DNA from: Aristolochia californica
Taxonomy: Eukaryota > Streptophyta > Magnoliopsida > Piperales > Aristolochiaceae
Assembly (NCBI GenBank): GCA_029961685.1
Contig: JARWKL010000005.1
Location: forward strand, 41,391,357-41,455,356
Reading direction: 5' to 3'
DNA length: 64,000 nt
Made by a program: the position numbers and the translations under genes. Shown piece after piece: positions 34,291 to 48,569 of this stretch. The notes under the pieces were generated by a model. That model ran no database searches and was not told the origin of the DNA. It saw only the letters and a list, made by a program, of their open reading frames with translations. How positions within the stretch are numbered: position 1 is the first letter of the stretch; the number at the start of each line of letters is the position of its first letter.

Positions 34291-35893
34291 CCTATGATGT
34301 AGAATTTTAGTTACATCGGCTTTAATACCTCGCAAGCGTATGAATCGTTCATGTAATCTAGCAGTAAGCGAGGGTCATATCCACAGGGAGGATTGAATTT
34401 CGTGTATTCTTCAGTCAACTAGCCTAACCAAATATGATGAATTAATATGAACTAAACACTAATTATATCCTAAATTATCAAGCAATAATTTAATTAACTA
34501 CTTGCACAACAGGAAACGCCAACTCTGGATTTTACCGTGATTCGTGTCTCTCTCGAGCGCCACGTAACCACGAATCCGGATTCTCAATCCTTGCGTCTAG
34601 CCCCTCTCGGGCGCCTAGAGTTAATGACAAAGATCGGATTACAATAGAATGCAGAGAATTAATTTCCTATTGTGATGATGCTAAAATTATCAACTTTGGT
34701 TTTTATCGCGATTCGTGCCTCTCTCGAGCGCCACGTAACCACGAATCTGAATTCTCAATCCTTGCGTCTAGCCCCTCTCGGGCGCCTAGAGTTAAAGACA
34801 GAAATCGGATTAAAATACCAAAATCTAACCTCAATTATAATCTTACCCTAATTAACTAATTTAATCAAATATCAAGAAAACAAATCTTAAATAAACCTTA
34901 ATTATCAAATCAGATTCAATTAACATTCAAAACCTAAGTTCAAACCATATAAAAAATTAAATTCAATAATGACAAATTACTCCCCTTCTTCCTCCTCTCG
35001 CTCGGGCAGCAACTCGTTCTCACGGGTGCTGCGATTTCCGGAAATTGGTGGCGTCGGGTAGCAATAGTGAGTGGCCGGAGGTAGAGAAGACGCCGGCGAT
35101 GACGGTTAGAAGCCGACGGACGGAGGTAACGTCCGGCGAAGAGCGAAACAGAGCTCACGTTCTCTAACCGGCTCTCTCGAGTCTCGGTTGGAGTCGGAAT
35201 GGCTCCGGGACTGGTCGAAATATGTAAACGACGCTGGAGGATGGTCGGAAAGAAGAAGTGGCACCGGAGAAGCTCTCTCGGATCCCCTCCCGGCCTGGCG
35301 AGCAAAGAATGGCAGCGTCGAACTCGCCGCGATGGAGACTCTCTCGAGCTCTCCTCGGGTCTGTTCTCGGTTGCCGGATGGTGGTGGACGACGGTGGCCC
35401 GGCGAACGGCGGTGGGGAACTCCTCTTGGATCCTCCCTTGTTTCGGTCGACAGTGCTCCTTTGTTTTTCAATACTCTCTCTTTTCCTTTCACGCTCCTCC
35501 TTCGGGTCCCCCCTCTCGGGTCCCCTTTCGACCCTTCTTTGGACGCCCCTCTTTTGCTTTAAATAATCTTATTTATGTTAAAACGATTTGACCTAAAAAT
35601 CATCTCCATTTCACTAAGGGCATTTTGGTAAATATCTCCTTCTCCACCATAATTCTCCTAAAATTCCATAATTAAATCTATAAAAAGCATTTCAGAAAGA
35701 AATAAACCTTAAAAACAATAAAATATAATTCAGGAGAGAAAAATATGCAATATCGACAGTGATTAATGCCAAATTCAATAAATGCTCATTTCATTTGAAA
35801 ACCGATAAATAACCACCTATAACACAATTATAAAGGTTATTCTATTATAATTAACTTAGTTCTCATGTCAAAATATAGCATCTATCACCCTAC
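34291..35893. repeat. Repeat of retrotransposon type with GC-rich core
   Basis: The beginning, with acctcgcaagcgtatgaatcg and cgagggtcatatccacaggg, resembles the non-coding part of widespread plant LTR retrotransposons. A block of about 110 bp (ctctctcgagcgccacgtaa, and ccttgcgtctagcccctctc, with gggcgcctagagtta) occurs twice, at about 34548-34623 and 34711-34796. A GC-rich part follows at 34980-35560 with open frames on both strands but no recognisable domain. The family and the exact ends are uncertain. Confidence 0.45.
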
Positions 35894-35934
35894 ATTCAAA
35901 AGAGGGAGAGATTCTTGAATTGATCAACTTTTAT

Positions 35935-38350
35935 TAGGTTTTATAAGGATAAACCTATAGGGGGGAGGGGTGGGGAGGGAGGGAGGGAGAGTTGAATAGG
36001 TTTATCAAATTTTAATGGCTATACTTCAACTTAACTAAATCTCAATAATTTTAACTTGCCAAACATGAAATTAAATAATCAATCACAATAAACTCAACTA
36101 TTTTTATTGTGGTTCACAACTTGACATTATCTCGAATTGTTGATCCACTCCCAAGGTGTTTCCACCTCAGAGTTAGTTCACTATGTACTTAAGCCAAACA
36201 ACATCTATAATGGCATACCTTTTAGGTCTAATTTACAACACTTATCCAACACTTGGTATTTATAGCATTCAACTCTAGGTATAAGTACCTACACCCTTAA
36301 AGAGAATTTTCTATAGCTACATATTAGCTTATTTAATTCTTGATTGGTTTGCAATTTGCAAGGTTTGCTTCTTTTCTAATTCATCTCAAAATTTTCACTT
36401 ACTAGACAGTTGCTACAAATTCAAATCTATAAAATTACACCAATCCTATGGTGTCACCACAAAATAATTCAATAGCTCAAATATGGATTATAAGAAGCTT
36501 ATAAACACAAGGATTTGACTACCAAACCAATTCTTATGAGGAAGTCAATTAATCACATCCTTAAATTTCAACAATTGGATTTAACGTGATATGAAAATCA
36601 CGCAACACAAACTCAATAGTCAAGAATCTAAGTATTCAAAAATCAAATTTTCAAATACTAGAACTGAAATAGCTAGCTCAAAAATAACTATGAAAATTGA
36701 CTTTGTTTTGAGTTGGGAGGAGGCAAAAACTACTCAAATCATGTGAAATGGCTTGGGAACTTTAAAAATTATTGTAGCACATTGATTCCAACCTGTATGA
36801 GTTTGGGGTTAAATAGAAATCTCTCTAATATTAAAAAAAAAAGTTGTTATAGATAAAAAACGATTTTTTGTCATGATGTAAAAAATGGGTTCAAATCAAC
36901 TCCAGAAATGACGAAAAGTCCCATTTTTTTTATCAAATCCTTTTTTTTCCTCTTATGCTTATGCTACACTAGGGGTTGACTCCTTTTGTCTTTAAAACTT
37001 ACTATTTTGTGGGGCAGACTCCTTTTATCGTTGTCTCTACATGAAACAATTTAGTTGAGATAAATGTGTGTGTGTGTGTGTCGAGGGGGGGGGGCTGAGA
37101 ATGAATAGGTTTGATACAAACTATGAACTTTTATACATTTTTTAAACAATCCTTATACTTCTTTTAAGCACATCCACAACAAGATTTTAAAGTGATTCAC
37201 AATCACTACAATATATTGCTACTCCATTCCCGGAGAGCTCTTTCATTGGAATTAAAGTATCCACTAAGTATAGACAAACAACATCTATACCTTAGAACCA
37301 CACTGGTTCTATTACAACACCTGACCAAACAACTAGGGGCTTGTGGTAAGCAAAACTCTATGTACAAACACTAAGAAAAATAATTGCAACTATCAATAGT
37401 GACCAAAGAGCAAAGGTCTCTTGTTTTAAAATTAAGCTCACAATAATCTCTTAATAGGTTGATAGATCCTACTACAACTACAAAAGATTTCACAAGTTTC
37501 CTATGTGAAACTACCAATTTGATTAGTAGTACTTATAAGAACAATTTTGAAGTAATGCTAATCCTTTTCAAAAAGTTTTGACAATGAAAATAAAAATCTC
37601 AATCAAAAGATGTAATCAAAACTTTAAATGGCAAGCAAGGTATTCAACATACATGTAAAAGTAAAGGTCATATACTTAGTTTGCTTGAAGAAACAAAAGC
37701 CTCAAGTAGAAGACCTGAATTCTTCAATTTTCAAATTTGAGCATAAGAAGACCACTGAGTATTAATAGGTTCAAAACTCAATTTGAACAACTATTTGTTA
37801 CTTGTTTTCTGGATGGTTTCTAGCTGATGTCAAAGTTTGATGAAAAAGATTCTAAAAAATATAAAAATACTCAAAAATATTCTACTTATGTTGTTTGTCA
37901 TTGTCGTCAATCACTTACACATTTGGAGGTCTATAATTGAAGTTTTTGCTTTTGGAATAACTTATGATTCCATTTTAGGAGTATGGGGTCGAGTCCTTTG
38001 GTCTGGGGTTAATCCTGTCTGCTCTAACAACTATTTTTAGGATTGAATCTTTTTTGTGATTTGAATCCCATGTCTTCTGTTTCCTACATGGGTAGACTCC
38101 ATTTAGCAACTATTGAATCCTTCTTGTTTAGCAACTTTAGTCTAAGTCAAATTTCTTTGATGTAGTCGACTCCTATATATACATATTTTCAACAAGGGTT
38201 GAATTGTTAATTGAAACAATACTTGCTATACCTTGGGTTTGTCTCCTTATTCCTTGCAGTTGATTGTATGGGGTGGATCTACTTATACGTGAGGCTTTTA
38301 TATTTGGCTGAATTTCAAGTAAGTAACCCATGTATCATTTGATCAAGTTT
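35935..38350 (-). mobile_element. Two antisense LTR-like copies in tandem
   Basis: Two stretches, starting at the G-rich runs at 35955-35995 and 37085-37095, each continue with gaataggttt, a gattcacaa or ggttcacaa motif, a ccaactcc-like motif, and aaacaacatctata. This shared order identifies the 3' ends of two related LTRs in reverse orientation. Both also have several GACTCCTTTT-type motifs. A third relative lies at about 55100-56830. No coding region is attached. Confidence 0.4.
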
Positions 38351-38379
38351 TGGCAAGAAAATACCATCCTCGCCTCCTT

Positions 38380-38996
38380 TTAATTGAGAGCAGCCTGTAC
38401 AATTGAAGAGAAGATACTATTAAACTTCGGAGCTGTTGTGCGTGAAGGTAAGTAGTATTGAAAACCCCTTTGTTTGGTCTAGGCTGGTGTGCCTTGTGAA
38501 CTGTTGTAAATCTTTGAGTGGATCTAAACTTATATAGCTTAGTTAGTTGTTGAAGACATCCTAATTTGTTGTTGGATTAACATGTAAAGATGATGATTTT
38601 AAATTGGCTATTTGATCAATTGAGAAGCGTATGACCTTGAGAAGACAATATTATAATTGGCGTAAGAGAATTTTTTTGTAAGAGTCATTTGATAACCATA
38701 ATATAATGAATTCACAGCAAGGTATAAACACCTTAGGAGTAGAGTAACAATTTACTGAGAGGATTGTGAACCACTATAAATTGTTACATGTTTGTTGTGG
38801 TCTTGTTGTTTCAATTGTTATTTGTGATTGAATCTTCATTATAATAATTATATTGTAAAACCGAATTATATAAGACTATCGATGCATTAAAAAGGGTTGA
38901 ACAAAAGTACCAAAAGAAATTAAAATTAGCAACAAATTGTATAAGGTTATTCACCCCCTAGATTTGTTTCCTCACCCGATTAACACATATTAAGGT
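38380..38996 (+). mobile_element. LTR fragment, sense orientation
   Basis: The stretch ends ttattcaccccctagatttg and ccgattaaca, typical of the 3' end of a plant LTR. It contains a gattgtgaaccactataaa motif common in such LTRs. Its start is unclear. Confidence 0.35.
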
Positions 38997-40361
<1,365 letters not shown>

Positions 40362-40364
40362 TAC

Positions 40365-42705
40365 TAAATTTCTAGAAAAAAGGAAAACTTCACTAACTTT
40401 TTGTAATTTGAGAACATGAACCTATATTGATAACAGAGGAAAGTAGTAGAATCCAATTACCTTTCTCCCAATTGCACCCAAAGTAAAACATTAAAGATAA
40501 GTCCTAAAATAATTAAACAACATAAATAGAAGATTAACATAACTAACACACCTTTAAACTGAAACATTTTTGTGAGACCTCCTTCTATAAGATTCTTGTA
40601 AGACTCTACTATATTAATTATGGCTTTGTGAGACTTCTTATTGTGAGAGACATGTAAAACTCTTTCATACCTGCTCTTCAACACTCGTCCTCAAGCTAGA
40701 GTTCATAACTTTAACTGGCAATGAAAAGGATTCTTGGTCTATAGTTTTCTTTTGCTGGAAAAAATTCTTTACTGATGCAATTCTTCATAGATGCAAAAAA
40801 ATTCAAATTTCGTGTTTCCCCTTTCTTGAATATTCTAGTCACATAAAATTTGATTACCACAATATGTGGAATTATTCATTGTAAATTATACTTCTTCTTC
40901 TCAAATGATAGTAACATCTATTTTTCAATTTTGAAGGAGGCGCAACTACTGCAACACTCAACTTCCAATCTTATCCCTATACTTCTTCTATTTTTTCCCT
41001 CAAGTTGGGAGTTAATGAGAATGATCCCAACTTGAAACAAATAAAGTAGTTTTAGTAGTGATCTCCTCCATCAAGTTGTCCCAATGATAAGTACTAAATC
41101 GAACACAAACTCTCAAAAAGTAAAAAAATGGGTGATAAAACATAAGTCGAAACCAACCTCAAAGGACTTAAAAAAATAATGATAATAATCACTGAAGTGG
41201 GTAATGCCTGTCAGTCACAAGATGACGATAAAAACCCAAGGGTTGGTCAAAGGGGGTAAATGAGAGTAAAAAATAAAAATGATGGGAGGAGAAAGGCAGC
41301 CAAGTAAACGGTTAATGGGGAATTATAGGAAGAGAAAATAACCACCACCTTTATAAGAAGAAGATTGTAAAGGTAGTAATGAAATAACTGAACAAATTTG
41401 ATCAAGTATTACTTTTTTTTGGGTGATCACAATTTTTCAGAGTTAAGTATGCGGAAGATATACAACCAAGTAACAAAAACTCAAAACTTGAAAATAACAT
41501 TGATGCAAGATATTGCATATCTTTAATGAGCACATCATTGAGAGATTAAGTATAAAAAATTCTTTGATTAGAAGAAAAAAATGTCTAAAAAAAAGATATT
41601 TAGGAGAAAAAGAAACTCAATTCATGTCAATGCCTGGAGAGATAATAAGATATAAAATACAAAAAAACAAAGATTTTTCGTAGAACTGATCTTTGGTACT
41701 TTTGATATCAATATCTCCCAAAATATAGCTTAAAATCACAAACAATTTGTTTATCAAGAAACTAGACTCAAGGATCTTTAATTAGATAACTAATTTGATA
41801 GGAAAAATTAGTTCTTGAATCTTTTATAACCTCTTGATTCTCTTGATTTTGTAGTTTAACCCTTGGCGATTCCAATGCAAGTATTTCCTTAAATATAGAT
41901 CAGATTGACATGATATTTTTTACTTCTAAAAATAAACTTTAATAAATTTCATCCAAGTATAATTTCACTCCATAAAATATACTTCTTTTGAGATAAAAAA
42001 TCTTATACATTTTGGGCTTTGTAATGTACTCTTTCTTTTTTTACGACATTGATCATTGACTCTTCTGAGATTGATATCTTCCTCTAGAAAACTTAGATTG
42101 AGAATTGGTTGAATAATTAATAAAACATACTTACGGATATTTCTTTTGATATATAATTCTTCATATAAAATCTCATTCTTGATGGCATAAAATGGCTCAA
42201 AGGTTGAAACTTTCTACTATTGCTCGAACCTCTCTTGAAGTCTGATATTTGCTGCTTCAAATATCAATTTCACTTTGTAAAAAACTCTTATTGAAATTTT
42301 TTTTTTTTGCGTTGGAAAGTAGACTCGACGGTATTTCCATCATTATATAATTTGTAATATGAAAAACTCAGTATAGAGGTGCAAACACCAAGAAAGCAAT
42401 TGACACTAGGACTAAAAAAGAGAAAAAAGATAGAATACAAACCTAAACTACTAGAGATGATAGATTAGAAAATAATGACATTATCTCTGTGGGTTGACTA
42501 AGTCAACTCACAAACTTGCTCCGATACCATATTGAATTTCTCGAAAAGAGAAAAACTTTACTAACTTATTGTAATTTGAGTACATGAGCCTTTATTTATA
42601 ATAGAGAAAAGTAGTAGAGTCTAATTATATTTAAACTACTCTTATCCCAATTACACTCAAAGTCTAACACTTATACATAAGTCCTAAAAAAGTTAAACAA
42701 CAACC
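40365..42705 (-). mobile_element. Antisense LTR retroelement with non-coding interior
   Basis: A direct repeat of an LTR: the left copy at 40365-40683 and a truncated one at 42533-42705. They share aatttct.gaaaa, taatttgag.acatgagcct-like and ataagtcctaaaa stretches. On the minus strand the truncated LTR is followed by TGGTATCGGAGC (42529-42518), one base different from the usual initiator tRNA-Met primer site. Before the complete LTR, which starts TGTTGAAGAGCAGG, is gcttgaggacgag as a polypurine-like tract. The interior of about 1.8 kb has no recognisable gag or pol, so it is a non-autonomous or decayed element. Confidence 0.6.
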
Positions 42706-43801
42706 ATTCAAGGAAGTGACTGCAGCAATAAACCGGCCACACTTTTCTCACGTTGACCAACTTATGAGTGCGTGATTCTCTCATTCCCGAGATGACAATT
42801 GTCTCCAAAGACTTCGTTCTTCACATGAGAGACCAAGGGAATTCTCAAATCTGGGGATGATCTTCCGCTGGATTATTATTCCTACTACATTTTAATATTC
42901 TACTCAAGACCCTCGTGAACAAAGTTGATAAAGAATTCTGTTTGATTCATGGAAGATGGGAGAAAAATTAGGCATGCAACTGATTGATTTTAGAAATGGA
43001 ACCATACATGATCTGCCAATTACTAATTCTATGAAAGAAGAGAGGATACAAGATTTCGTTTCCTAAATGAGTATTACTAGCTTTCCCGGTGCCAACGGAA
43101 AGAATGAATTTCATTCCTAATCGAGCATGATTACCTTTCCGCCTTTTCCCTACGTCTGTAACAACGAAAAAAATGAAATTGATTCCTAATCGACCATGAT
43201 TATCTTTTCGCCTTTTCCCTGTGTCTGTAAGAAAGAACTTGAAGCAAGGATGAGAGCACACCACGCGCAAGTGGAGACGTTCCCCTGCATGGCAGGCGGG
43301 CACCATTCAAGATCAGTCTCAATCCAACAGTAAAGAGAGGAAAAAGAGACTACTCCTCTCTGAAGTTTGACGAAGCATTAAAATTTTATGAGCACTTCTC
43401 GACTCCCAAGAGATGCCTGGTTCATTTCCAATGAACTTCTTACACAACCCTGTTAAGGCCGTTCTCTCTCCATCTGCCCGTACCTTCGAGCCTTAATAAA
43501 CCCATTAAAGGAAAGGAGATGGCAGCTTCGCTCACAGAGCCGTCACAAGCGAACATCTTTCCTTCCGAACCTAGAAAAAACTGAAGGAAGCAGCAGAAGC
43601 TTGCATGGTTGCACCATCAGACACATCAAACCTCGTCGTCACAGAAAAAAACCCTAAAATAATATTCCAGCTCTGAACTCTACCGCTTTCCAAATTCCAA
43701 GCATCAGAATTGAGAGTCGGTTGTCGGCCTGTTTCTCCCCGTCATAGCACTGGACCTTCCTTTCTCCCAGCAACTTTCTTTTCCTGTACAAGAGAGAAGG
43801 T
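42706..43801. other. Upstream region of the ABI4-type gene
   Basis: No gene supported; a 112-codon minus-strand frame at 42968-43306 shows no domain and contains an imperfect duplicated stretch (about 43105-43145 and 43163-43205). Confidence 0.4.
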
Positions 43802-43838
43802 TGCGATCAGTGATCGCATTTTTATATTATGACCACCG
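43802..43838 (+). promoter_or_regulatory. ABI4-type promoter: palindrome, TATA box, CACCG
   Basis: A perfect palindrome TGCGATCA-g-TGATCGCA (43802-43818) is followed directly by a TATA-like tttttatatta (43819-43829) and by CACCG (43834-43838). CACCG is the CE1 core bound by ABI4 itself in Arabidopsis, where ABI4 regulates its own gene. The position of CACCG just after the TATA box is suggestive only. Confidence 0.4.
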
Positions 43839-43937
43839 CCCTTAAAGCCCACAAAGGAGAAAAAATAAGCCCCACTGTCTCTGTTCTCATCGTCCCACAC
43901 AACGAGGTCTAATCCTACTCCTCCTGCAACAGGACCC

Positions 43938-44723
43938 ATGGACGGTGGCGCAGAAGAAGAAAAACTCGTTTCCCCAACACGAAACTTCCCACCATCTTTA
44001 TCTTTACCTGTCAACAGTAATAGCAGCAGCAGCAGGAAGTGCAAGGGGAAGGGTGGGCCCGAAAACAATAAATTCCGGTACCGTGGGGTCCGCCAGCGCA
44101 GCTGGGGGAAGTGGGTGGCGGAGATCCGCGAGCCCCGTAAGCGGACCCGGAAGTGGCTCGGCACCTTCGCCACCGCCGAGGACGCTGCTCGGGCTTACGA
44201 CAGGGCTGCGCTCATTCTTTACGGCTCTCGCGCCCAGCTCAATCTGCAACCCGCCCCCGCCAGTCAGACCTCTTCTTCCTCCTCCACCTTTGCCCTCCGG
44301 CCCTTGTTGCCCCGCCCTGCCGGTTTTCACCTTCAGATCTACAAACCCTTGAACGCGCCTGCTGCTGGTCCCTACTCTCTACCCCCAGCTGTGAGTACCA
44401 CTACGTGCTTTCCTGGTCCCTCTCCTGAGAGTGACGGTCATCATCAACACCTGCAGCAGCCGCCGCAGCCGCAGCTTGGCGTAGGGACCACCACCCCTTA
44501 CGTGAGCGCAAACCCTAATCCTATTCTACACGAAGAGATCAGCATCCTCGCAGGCTCCGTCGACTCTAGCCTCTCCCTCTCCGCCGCCCCCCAACAGGAG
44601 ACAACATCTGTTCCAGACCCCAGCCATCTGCAGGGTGTTCCCCAGACGCCGCCGGCGATCTGGCCATACGGTGGCGATGACTATTTCTGGGACGATAACC
44701 AGCCATTTCTGTTTGATTTTTGA
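43938..44723 (+). CDS. ABI4: ABI4-type AP2/ERF transcription factor
   Basis: A single-exon protein of 261 residues. [20 protein letters not shown] at 37-56 and [20 protein letters not shown] to GSRAQLNL form the AP2 DNA-binding domain, about 46-103, and match the ABI4 (DREB A-3) type almost residue for residue as I know it. Other ABI4 marks are LRPLLPRP (120-127), a Ser-rich stretch before it, a Gln/Pro-rich region (about 169-180), [11 protein letters not shown] (204-214) and IWPYGG (241-246). The acidic aromatic C-terminus (DDYFWDD, FLFDF) fits an activation domain. ABI4 works in the nucleus in abscisic acid, sugar and seed responses by binding CACCG-type elements. Arabidopsis ABI4 is about 328 residues, the difference being in the low-complexity parts. 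The ATG at 43938 is the first of the frame, and codon use is strongly GC-rich compared with the flanks. Identity is very secure; the expression pattern cannot be seen. Confidence 0.95.
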   Translation: MDGGAEEEKLVSPTRNFPPSLSLPVNSNSSSSRKCKGKGGPENNKFRYRGVRQRSWGKWVAEIREPRKRTRKWLGTFATAEDAARAYDRAALILYGSRAQLNLQPAPASQTSSSSSTFALRPLLPRPAGFHLQIYKPLNAPAAGPYSLPPAVSTTTCFPGPSPESDGHHQHLQQPPQPQLGVGTTTPYVSANPNPILHEEISILAGSVDSSLSLSAAPQQETTSVPDPSHLQGVPQTPPAIWPYGGDDYFWDDNQPFLFDF

Positions 44724-46443
44724 GAGATCCAAAATCCATTTTCTTTTTTATTATCATTTTTTACCTTTAAAAGCCTCATTTCGTCTTACATGCAAGAACA
44801 ACCTCGATATCGTCTGATTTCATCGCCGACTGTTCAGCCTGAGCATCGGCAAATAAAGGAAGGAGACCAGAATCTGGACGAGTTGCGAGGTTGCACCCTC
44901 TCTCCAGTCTCTTTGATTCAGTTGGAAGTAATTTCCAGAGGTCTGATTTCTCCTGCATGGTTTGGTGTAATTCTACTTTGGCCATTGTAAGGTTTTTACT
45001 TTTTTACAAGAGAATTTCATTTTGAAACCGGAAGTTTCTTCACATGTTAGTATTTGATCAGTTATGATTTTCCAAATATCCAGTACTAGACTGATGTCTC
45101 TGGCTTTTGTAAGTAATCTAATTTAGTATTTTAATGAAATGGTGAAAGCTTTTTTCCTTTTATTCATGTTTCATTGTCTTAGTAAGATAAGACTGGTTGA
45201 GTTCTCCATTTTGCAGAAATCAAGTGAAAAATTCTGAAGCTTTGAATGGTGACTTCATCAGAGAGGAAAAGAAGAGTAAGAATGTAAAGCTTTAGCACTT
45301 AAAACTTTCTTATTTCACATATAATTAGATATTGATGTTTGCCCTTCTATGCTATTTAACCTGCCTTTCCTGGAGATCCCAGGAGAGTTTCACTAATTCT
45401 TACTTCTAAAATATCCATCTGTTGGAGAAGAAGAGTATATAGGTTAATCTTCTTTTAAGAAATTGAACCAACCTTGAAAAGCAAGAGTATTTAGGTGGAA
45501 AGAAATGTACACGCAGGGAGGGAGAGAGAGAGAGAGAGAGAGCAGAAACAGGGTTGCGCAATGTGAGATGCCAAAATGGATCAATAGAAAGCAAGATATG
45601 AAACAAAGTGTCGCAGATAAAGATGATGTGAAGAAGCAACTTAAATGGGCGGCAATAATTCATCAAAAGACTTGAGTCAAGTGGCACACATTGCGATTAA
45701 ATTCAAGAACAGCAAAGCCTTGAATAAAAAGAGAAAAAAAGGCTTTTGTTTGGATAATAAGTCCCAACAGAAGGTTAGTGCAAGGTTATTCTAATGGGGC
45801 ACTCGTCTCTCTTGATTCTTCGTTTAATTATGGTGGGCACTCGGCCCACCTTGATGGAGAGGAGAAAATGATAAAGCCTGATGCAAGTAATTCGATTGAC
45901 TGGTGTCCACTTGTTCCTCCTTTGATAGATAGGATCCATCACAAAGAAATGATCATGATCTAGGGTTGGATCGCTTATAATTTATTTATCGATAGCTCTT
46001 CGTTATAATTGGCAAAGAGAAAACTTGTTTCTTTGAAGGATATATGATACAGAGGCCTTTTGTGAGTACGAGTAATCAGGAAACAAGAACAGAGAAAATA
46101 GAGAATTCATTCCGAAACCTGGAGTCCTATTCAGCGCATTTACAGAAAAGCCTGGTTTCTCTGCAATGTACTTATGCTTCCGATAAGAAAGATTAGCCAT
46201 GCGGATTTTCGAGTTCAATTCACTGCTTGAAATTTGTTTCTTATTCAAACAGATTGCGAAATAATTTCTGAAACGTGAGGAAGCACCAAAAGAATTCGGA
46301 TCTCATTTAACTAGACAAAACCAAGCAAATCAGGCAAAATCGTCTATAATATAGTTTCATATGCTAAAAAAATTGAACATCAAGTTTATCAACAATGAAA
46401 TTTTGTTTCATATCACATTCTAATTTATAGTATATGAGCTATA
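44724..46443. other. 3' flank of the ABI4-type gene; (GA)n at about 45520-45542
   Basis: The first few hundred bases are probably 3' UTR. Small frames here lack domains. A GA microsatellite lies at 45520-45542. Confidence 0.4.
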
Positions 46444-47599
46444 TGTTATTAATTGCTTCCCTTCTGCAGTAGTCCAACTTCTATCAAGGAGTAACTTCTC
46501 TACTTCTATCAGGAGTTATAATTCTCTCCCATCGGTAATTATAGGAAGCCGATAAGCTTGATGGAAGTTTGACTTATATATAAAATGTTTGGTCCCAAAT
46601 CTCGGTCACGAATTCCTCTTCAGTAATACACCATCATATGAGAGTGATTAGAGAGTGGAAGTGCCAAACATAAGCAAAGAATAGGACCCCGGTTATTTAT
46701 AAAAGGAATCTAATAACATGGAGGGAGGTATGATTCAGGGTTTCCTTTTTTAAGGACAAATGATATTTTTTTTCTGGTTGGAGAGTCATCGGGAATGTTG
46801 ATGTAAAACATCCCAATGACTCGTTGCTATCGAGCGGCCACGGTCGATCATGCAAACCAGCAACGCTCGGCTAGAAGGCTGAACAACGCTGCTGAGTGCT
46901 CATTGAGCGCTCTTCGGGGCGACGGCCGAGAGAGGACCGAGCCGACTCGGCTTGAGCGCTGGCAACAAATTCGGCGCCAGTGACCATTAGGCCACTGGTT
47001 GTCGTGTGTCAAATATGTTGTATTTTATACATTTATTTCCTGTAATTGTTTTTATGCATAGTATTATAGTTTTTAATTATGCGTATATTATGAGAATAAA
47101 TTGTGCATAATGATAACATGTTAGTGTTAGTTAAAATTATGCAATTCATACTATTCTCATGTTAATTTTGTATTTATGTGATTTAATGTCTAGTGATCCA
47201 TATAATTTTTATTAATTAGAGAGTAGCCAAAACATGTTTAATTGAATAAAAAATTATATATTATGATTAGGATCACATAAAGAATATTAGACCTTAATTG
47301 TAACTAATTTTACTTAATATAATAATTTTTTTCCCAAAGGAATTTTTATTATATTTGAGTTTAATAGTTAGGATAAAATATCAAGTTATTCATAATTTAC
47401 CCACAGGAATTATGAATTCATAAATAATTTGATAATTTAAAGAATAATTGAATCTGTTTGAATTAAATTTTTTAGCCCACATGCATTTTTTTATGTCAAT
47501 AAATTCACTTTTTTAAGCATGATTTATATTGGTAAAGCATGATATTTTATTCAGGCCTCAATTTTAACATAAACATGTAATTTTTAATTATATGCAATT

Positions 47600-48445
47600 G
47601 TACAACCTACAAATTTATCTAATATTCGTTCTGATTTCCCTGAACTTAAGGGAGATAACTATAAGGTCTGGAAAGAGAGAATTCTTCTTCTTTTAGGGTG
47701 GATGGACATAGACTATGCTATTAGGAAAGGAAAAACACTAGCAATTAATGATACCAACACTGAAGCTGAAATCATGCTTTATGAATGATAGGAGCGATCT
47801 AATCGCCTCAGTATGATGTTCATTAAGACTAAATTTTTTTCCTGGTATTCGTGGTTCTGTTGATCAGCATGAAAAGGCCAAAGACTTGCTGAAAACCATT
47901 AATGAACAATTTGTCAGTTCAGACAAGGTACTTGTAAGCACCCTAATCATGAAGCTCTCATCCCTAAGGCTCACCAGTATGAGAGGTGTGCGCGAGCACA
48001 TCATGCAAATAAGGGATACTGCGGCTCAATTGAAGAAACTCAAGGTTGAAATGTCGGATTCTTTCCTGGTGCACTACATCTTGAATACCCTTTTGCACCA
48101 ATATGGCCCTTCAAAATCTCATACAACACACATAAGGATAAATGGTCAATTCATGAACTTTTAACCATGTGTGTTCAAGAGGTAGGGAGACTGGTGATGG
48201 AATAAGGAGAAAGTGTCATGCTGACAACGCATGAAAAGAGAAAATATCAAGCCAAACAGAAAGGGAAGGGTAAAATACCCCCCCAACCTGGTATTAAGAA
48301 AGATTCCAAGTGTTTCTTCTGTAAAAAGAAAGGACACATGAAGAAGGAATGCGCCAAGTTTCAGAAATGGCTTGCGGACAAAGGTAATCCAACCTCATTT
48401 GTTTGTTATGAATCTAATATGGTTAATGTCAATATTAACACCTAG
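47600..48445 (+). pseudogene. copia element 1: gag with zinc knuckle
   Basis: Starts in the frame of LSNIRSDFPELKGDNYKVW, the usual beginning of copia Gag (UBN2 domain), without an in-frame ATG, since a stop lies just upstream. In-frame stops appear near 47787 and after a frameshift. The main remaining piece is 47886-48164. The nucleocapsid part at 48218-48445 has a complete zinc knuckle, CFFCKKKGHMKKEC (C-x2-C-x4-H-x4-C). Gag would form the particle and bind RNA; this copy cannot produce it intact. Confidence 0.75.
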
Positions 48446-48569
48446 TGGATTGATTCATGGTATTTTGTTTGATGGTCTTTATAGCATCAATTTACAAAAC
48501 AATGTCACTTATGATTCAATACATGTTCAAACTGGTAATAAAAGAGGTGTTATTAATGAGAATTCCTCT

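Noticed and set aside
34940..35591. Overlapping ORFs on both strands in the GC-rich segment
   Set aside because: Openness follows GC content in a repeat; no recognisable domain.
43742..44352. ORFs antisense or in other frames over the ABI4-type gene
   Set aside because: Shadows of a GC-rich coding exon.
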